From Limnephilus marmoratus (taxonomy: Eukaryota > Arthropoda > Insecta > Trichoptera > Limnephilidae): DNA of 64,000 bases. The stretch's first letter is position 1, and each line of letters starts with the position of its first letter. Below the pieces are notes generated by a model. The model did no database searches. It saw nothing but the letters and a program-made list of their open reading frames with translations, and had not been told where the DNA came from. Positions 62,260 to 64,000 of this stretch are shown here, piece by piece. The stretch covers positions 1,054,001 through 1,118,000 of the forward strand of contig OU862920.1 in assembly GCA_917880885.1 (NCBI GenBank). The letters run 5' to 3'. The translations under genes were made by a program, and so were the position numbers.

Positions 62260-63480
62260 ATCAAGGTTTTCTCAAGTGTGAGTAAATATGTAACTTTTTA
62301 GATATCCCTTCATAGCATGGCAGCACATGAATAGTTGCAGTCAGGACATGAAAAAGGTTTTTTCCCACTGTGGATAAACTCGTGATGCTAAAGACATCCT
62401 TTTGAAGAACATGAATAGTTGAAGTCAGGACACGAAAAAGGTTTCTCTCCACTGTGAATCAGCGAATGCGTTCTAAGACGTCCCTTTTGAGAACATGAAT
62501 AGTTGCAGTCGGGATACGAAAAAGATTTTTCTCTGTGGATGAATATGTCACGTTTTAGTTGTTATTTTGTAGAACATGAATATTTGCAGCCGAGACACGA
62601 AAAAGTTTTTTATCCAATATGGGAAAACGTGTGATTTTTTTAGGTTTTTCTTCGTAGTACGTGCATAGTTACACTCAGAGCATGAAAAATGTTTTTCTCC
62701 ACCGTGAATCACGCTGCGAATTTTTAAATATCCCTTTGGAGAACTTGAATAACTGCATTCGGGACAAGAAAAAGGTCCGGTCAGGTTTTTGTCCGCTGTG
62801 GGTACACATGTGATTTTTTTGATGACCTCTTTGAAGAACATGAATAGTCGCAGTGGAAACATGTAAAAGGTTTTATGTCACTATAAGTCTGCAAATGATT
62901 TCTAAGAAGTTCCTTGGTTCAACATGAATAATTGCTGTCGGGACAATGTAACCATGTGAATTTTAAGATACAATTTTGTAGCGCATGAATAGTCGCAATC
63001 GGGATATGAAAAAGATTTTTCATCACTGTGAGGCACAAGTGCCGTTTTAGTTATTTTTTTCGAGAAAAAGAATAGTTGCAGTCAGGACATGGTAAAGGTT
63101 TTTCTCCATTGTAGATTTCTCTTCGTAGTACATGAATAGTTGCAGTCGGAATATGTAAAAGGTTTTTCATCACTGTGAGGCACAAGTGCCGTTTTAGTTA
63201 TTTTTTTCGAGAAGAAGAATAGTTGCAGTCAGGAGATGGTAAAGGTTTTTTTCCATTGTAGATTTCTCTTCGTAGTACATGAATAGTTGCAGTCAGAATA
63301 TGTAAAAGGTTTTTCATCACTGTGAGGCACAAGTGACTTCTTAGATATCCCTTTTTAGAACACGAATACTTGAAATCCGGACATGTAATAGATTTTTCTC
63401 CTCTAAGAATCGTACTGTGGATTTTTAAATCTCTCTTTTGAGAATTCCTATAACTGCATTCTGAACATGAAAAAAGTTAA
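62260..63480 (-). pseudogene. Decayed C2H2 zinc-finger array
   Basis: About 15 modules spaced near 84 bp (28 residues) can be followed on the minus strand by the repeating words for CPDCNYSC or CSECNY (for example near 62340, 62660, 62750 and 63080). These are followed by a helix region and an HSGEKPFSC-type linker. Stops and frameshifts occur in nearly every module; the best stretch (62862-62548) reads GPFSCPECSYSSSPKGYL and GEKHFSCSECNYA. Long C2H2 arrays with NYSC signatures are common in some insects. No intact frame remains. The boundary near 63480 may be the old start of the array. Confidence 0.7.
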
Positions 63481-64000
63481 ACTCCACTATGAGACCGCTT
63501 GTGAATCATAGTGGAGTAAAGTGTTGCTCCACAGGGAAACCTTAGGAAAATTACTTTCCTCAGGGCCTCTTCAGTGGAGCTAATTTAAAAAAAAGTATGT
63601 GTTGTAAAACCATGTAGGAATATTATAGGTAAGACAGTATTAAATTGTGAAGATCCGGTAGGAATACAAGGCCGATAAAAATAATAATAATTTCCAAACT
63701 TTTTATGGCGCCGTTTAGTGCTAAAATCATGTTGTAACATGATTTCTACTTGACACGAATAAAGTGCAAGCTACCTACGGCTCACGCCGGCATGTTGAAC
63801 ATTAGGCAAGAATTTGATAAATAATAAGTCTGGATTGACAAAGAACATTTATTAATATGCAATTCATAATTCAATCATGGTAGAGCAAAGACATTTAAAA
63901 TCAGGGCGTGACAGGAGCGTAAACATGTTAGAGGTAAAATAGGTCATGATTGCAATAAAGAAATTAGTAAATACCGTCAAAGCTATGAAGAATCTAATTT
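63481..64000. other. No gene recognised
   Basis: A short inverted pair of words (ctccactatgagaccg and atagtggag) lies near 63482-63515. No coding signal is supported to the end of the window. Confidence 0.4.

Overview
The window looks like one piece of an arthropod, most likely insect, nuclear genome. The evidence is AT-rich DNA, spliced genes with GT-AG introns, a short (CCTAA)4 stretch that is the insect telomere-type motif, tRNA-derived SINEs, and fragments of several retrotransposon clades (jockey/CR1-like, R2/R4-like with a restriction-like endonuclease, and Ty1/copia). I cannot name the species from sequence alone.

Only three loci look like real protein genes. (1) A five-exon gene for prostaglandin E synthase 2 (PTGES2, 393 codons, + strand, 40502-45690) is intact. 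It is heavily invaded: a 1.06 kb hAT-like element with a perfect 8-bp target duplication sits a few bases upstream of its start codon, a foldback element occupies intron 1, nested palindromes and a 183-bp hAT MITE occupy intron 3, and five perfect 70-bp repeats follow its stop. (2) A four-exon, apparently intact gene (18439-21870) encodes a Mutator-like transposase domain fused to a YqaJ-type PD-(D/E)xK nuclease. (3) A first exon of a secreted protein of unknown function lies on the minus strand (26435-26827).

The rest is mostly transposon-derived. 0-5 kb: a decayed non-LTR element, then a decayed copy of an unnamed DNA transposon whose gene has a Cys-rich CRC motif. 5-18 kb: SINE families, a copia remnant, palindromic MITEs. 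18-22 kb: the Mutator-YqaJ gene. 24.4-26.1 kb: a 1.7 kb foldback whose loop is a 95-bp satellite. 27.8-29.2 kb: Harbinger-type MITEs with TWA duplications. 32-34.4 kb: R2-like and jockey-like fragments. 34.6-39.0 kb: a young copia element with 114-bp LTRs that split a SINE. 39.4-46 kb: PTGES2. 46.9-54.9 kb: RTE-like and pyrimidine-rich repeats and a 944-bp hAT element. 54.9-58.0 kb: a complete 3.1 kb TIR element of the same unnamed family as at 3.5-5.1 kb, with about 555-bp inverted repeats. 58-59.7 kb: inverted SINE pairs. 60-62 kb: a non-LTR reverse transcriptase. 62.3-63.5 kb: a decayed C2H2 zinc-finger array.

The best candidates for something little described are the long-TIR element family (two copies), the satellite-in-foldback structures (two copies with different arms but the same loop satellite), and the intact Mutator-YqaJ fusion gene.
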